Part shown: positions 12,734 to 13,690 of the stretch, one piece after another
Numbering within the stretch: the stretch's first letter is position 1
Layout of the letters: the number at the start of each line of letters is the position of its first letter
NCBI GenBank assembly: GCA_904501815.1
Contig: CAJGCN010000026.1
Coordinates: 1-13,690, forward strand
Reading direction: 5' to 3'
DNA from: an uncultured Clostridia bacterium
GTDB taxonomy: Bacteria > Bacillota > Clostridia > Christensenellales > Borkfalkiaceae
Length of the DNA: 13,690 nucleotides
Notes under the pieces: generated by a model
Database searches by the model: none
The model's input: only the letters and a program-made list of their open reading frames with translations
Told to the model about the DNA's origin: nothing
Made by a program: the position numbers and the translations under genes

Positions 12734-12763
12734 AAGGGGGCTACTCCGCCCCCTTATTTTTAT
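12734..12763. terminator. Terminator between convergent rpmB and rpe
   Basis: Stem AAGGGGG/CCCCCTT (12734-12740 with 12749-12755). The + side continues into ATTTTTATT. On the minus strand, after the rpe stop at 12766, the T run is poorer (AACTATTTTC) but the stem is strong, so it probably serves rpe as well. Confidence 0.75.
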
Positions 12764-12765
12764 TC

Positions 12766-13419
12766 TTACGCCTTTAATTCTGCAATAATCTTCGCGCGAT
12801 CGGGGGCTTTAAATACCGCGCTTCCCGCTACGATTACGTTCGCGCCTGCCTCTTTGACCTGCGCAACGTTTTCCGCGCTTACCCCGCCGTCGATTTGGAT
12901 ATCGATATCCTTTCCGCAATTTTCTACGATTGCTTTTACTTCGCGTAATTTATCGAGCGCTTCGGGAATAAATTTCTGCCCGCCAAAACCGGGAAATACG
13001 CTCATAACAAGCACCATATCGCACAAAGGGATTACGTCTTTAATTTTCTCAACGGGGGTATCGGGATTGATAACCGCTCCGCATTTTACGCCCGTAGATT
13101 TAATAAGCTCTAAAACTTCCTTTAAATTATCTTGGCAAGCTTCATAGTGTACGGTGATAATATCTGCGCCCGCTTTCGCGAAACGTTCGACGTATTTTTC
13201 GGGATGTACGATCATCAAATGGCAATCGAGTGGCAACGCCGTAATCTTTCTCAGGTCTTCGACCATTTTAATCCCGAACGTGATATTATTGACGAAAACG
13301 CCGTCCATCACGTCGCAATGCACGAGATCCGCGCCACAGGCTTCAAGGGATTTGACTTCTTCGCCCATTTTGGAAAAATCCGCCGATAAAATAGAAGGTG
13401 CGATTTTAATATTTTTCAT
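12766..13419 (-). CDS. rpe: Ribulose-phosphate 3-epimerase
   Basis: A 217-residue TIM-barrel enzyme that interconverts ribulose 5-phosphate and xylulose 5-phosphate in the pentose phosphate pathway. Visible: IAPSILSADFSKMGEEV at the start, LVHCDVMDG with metal ligands His34 and Asp36, LDCHLMIVHPEKYV with the third ligand His, a VLVMSVFPGFGGQKFI loop (many members have SVNPGFGGQ), and IQIDGGVSAENV with the catalytic Asp, then the phosphate-binding VAGSAVFK. AAAGGAGT lies seven bases before the ATG. It keeps the Firmicutes placement next to rpmB, but no thiN gene follows it here. A small AAACGC/GCGTTT hairpin sits just before the ribosome binding site. Confidence 0.96.
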   Translation of the reverse strand: MKNIKIAPSILSADFSKMGEEVKSLEACGADLVHCDVMDGVFVNNITFGIKMVEDLRKITALPLDCHLMIVHPEKYVERFAKAGADIITVHYEACQDNLKEVLELIKSTGVKCGAVINPDTPVEKIKDVIPLCDMVLVMSVFPGFGGQKFIPEALDKLREVKAIVENCGKDIDIQIDGGVSAENVAQVKEAGANVIVAGSAVFKAPDRAKIIAELKA

Positions 13420-13507
13420 AAACTGTACTCCTTTACAAACGCTTTGCGTTTGATTTTTTACTTTTGATTAACTTGCCCCTTGACGGGGGGCTGGACTTCC
13501 TGCACTT

Positions 13508-13580
13508 GTCATTGCGAACCTTTTCCGCCAGATTGCCGCACTCCGTTCGCAATGACGGGCGCGGAAAAGGTGTGGCAATC
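13508..13580. repeat. Interspersed repeat with a second copy nested in reverse inside it
   Basis: The outer copy runs from GTCATTGCGAACC (13508-13520) to GGTGTGGCAATC (13569-13580), with CCTTTTCCGC and GCGGAAAAGG as its stem arms. An inner copy on the opposite strand fills 13530-13556 (minus-strand GTCATTGCGAAC...GGCAATCT). The result is interleaved inverted pairs: 13508-13519 with 13545-13556, 13518-13528 with 13561-13571, and 13531-13537 with 13574-13580. Same family as the core at 3349-3376. Confidence 0.75.
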
Positions 13581-13690
13581 CCGTTTTGGTTTCGGAGAAT
13601 GGTATTTTATAATCGCTACGACGTTTGCGCCAAGCTCAAACGCGTAGGAAAGGATTGTGAATATCGCCGCGCCGACGAGTACGTTATAAA
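13509..13690 (-). CDS. C-terminal end of an unidentified membrane protein (partial)
   Basis: The minus-strand frame is open from the window edge (first full codon at 13688) to a TGA at 13509-13511, 59 residues. It begins with a clear membrane helix, NVLVGAAIFTILSYAFELGA, then NVVAIIKYHSPKPKRD, a positively charged exit consistent with a cytoplasmic tail. The last 20 or so residues (from about CHTFSAPV to GSQ) are encoded entirely by the interspersed repeat at 13508-13580. No family is recognised. It reads in the same direction as rpe, 89 bases upstream of it, and could share its transcript; a GGGG/CCCC hairpin near 13477-13490 lies in the gap. Hydrophobic pattern, strand and lack of stops support a real gene, but the size is too small for certainty. 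Confidence 0.55.
   Translation of the reverse strand, partial: YNVLVGAAIFTILSYAFELGANVVAIIKYHSPKPKRDCHTFSAPVIANGVRQSGGKGSQ

Overview
The window looks like the edge of a mobile element joined to core chromosome of a low-to-medium GC Firmicute, probably an uncultured gut-type clostridium. Support for that placement: AAGGAG-type ribosome binding sites at nearly every gene, sigma-A promoters with 17-base spacers, the gene order rpe / rpmB (opposite strand) / yloU-like / yloV-like / recG as known from Bacillus subtilis, a four-cysteine L28, a FakA/DegV pair, and minD with a minE-like gene. The exact taxon is inference.

Bases 1 to about 3133 are the end of an integrated element whose genes all read leftward: an excisionase-like winged-helix protein, a two-HTH protein, then (after a terminator-like hairpin) a 127-residue protein, a very acidic 283-residue protein, a 140-residue protein and a gene cut by the window edge. 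The element ends at a 3' fragment of a tRNA-Ser(TGA) gene (about 3134-3191) with no 5' half, as expected for integration into a tRNA gene; the rebuilt intact tRNA should lie to the left, outside the window. Between the last element gene and this att site is a dense regulatory stretch: a consensus promoter pointing out of the element, three 9-bp repeats spaced exactly 11 bp apart, and four G-rich repeats spaced exactly 10 bp apart. No integrase is present at this end.

Bases 3191-13690 are chromosomal. The old tRNA terminator is followed by a consensus promoter, a chain of small hairpins belonging to an interspersed repeat family, and trmO (+). Convergent to it, on the minus strand, come nagB; an operon minD-minE-degV; hisIE; recG; fakA (yloV-like); and an Asp23-family gene (yloU-like). 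rpmB is divergent (+), and rpe follows on the minus strand. The window closes with the C-terminal end of an unidentified membrane protein whose last residues are encoded by a second copy of the interspersed repeat.

Functions are mostly housekeeping: tRNA modification (TrmO), amino-sugar catabolism (NagB), division-site selection (MinD/MinE), fatty-acid phosphorylation (FakA with a DegV/FakB-type carrier), replication-fork rescue (RecG), translation (L28) and the pentose phosphate pathway (Rpe). The least ordinary items are the element's end region with its phased repeats and outward promoter, a HisIE whose HisI half lacks two of three zinc cysteines, a divergent MinE without the usual membrane-targeting N-terminus and without an adjacent minC, and nested palindromic repeats.
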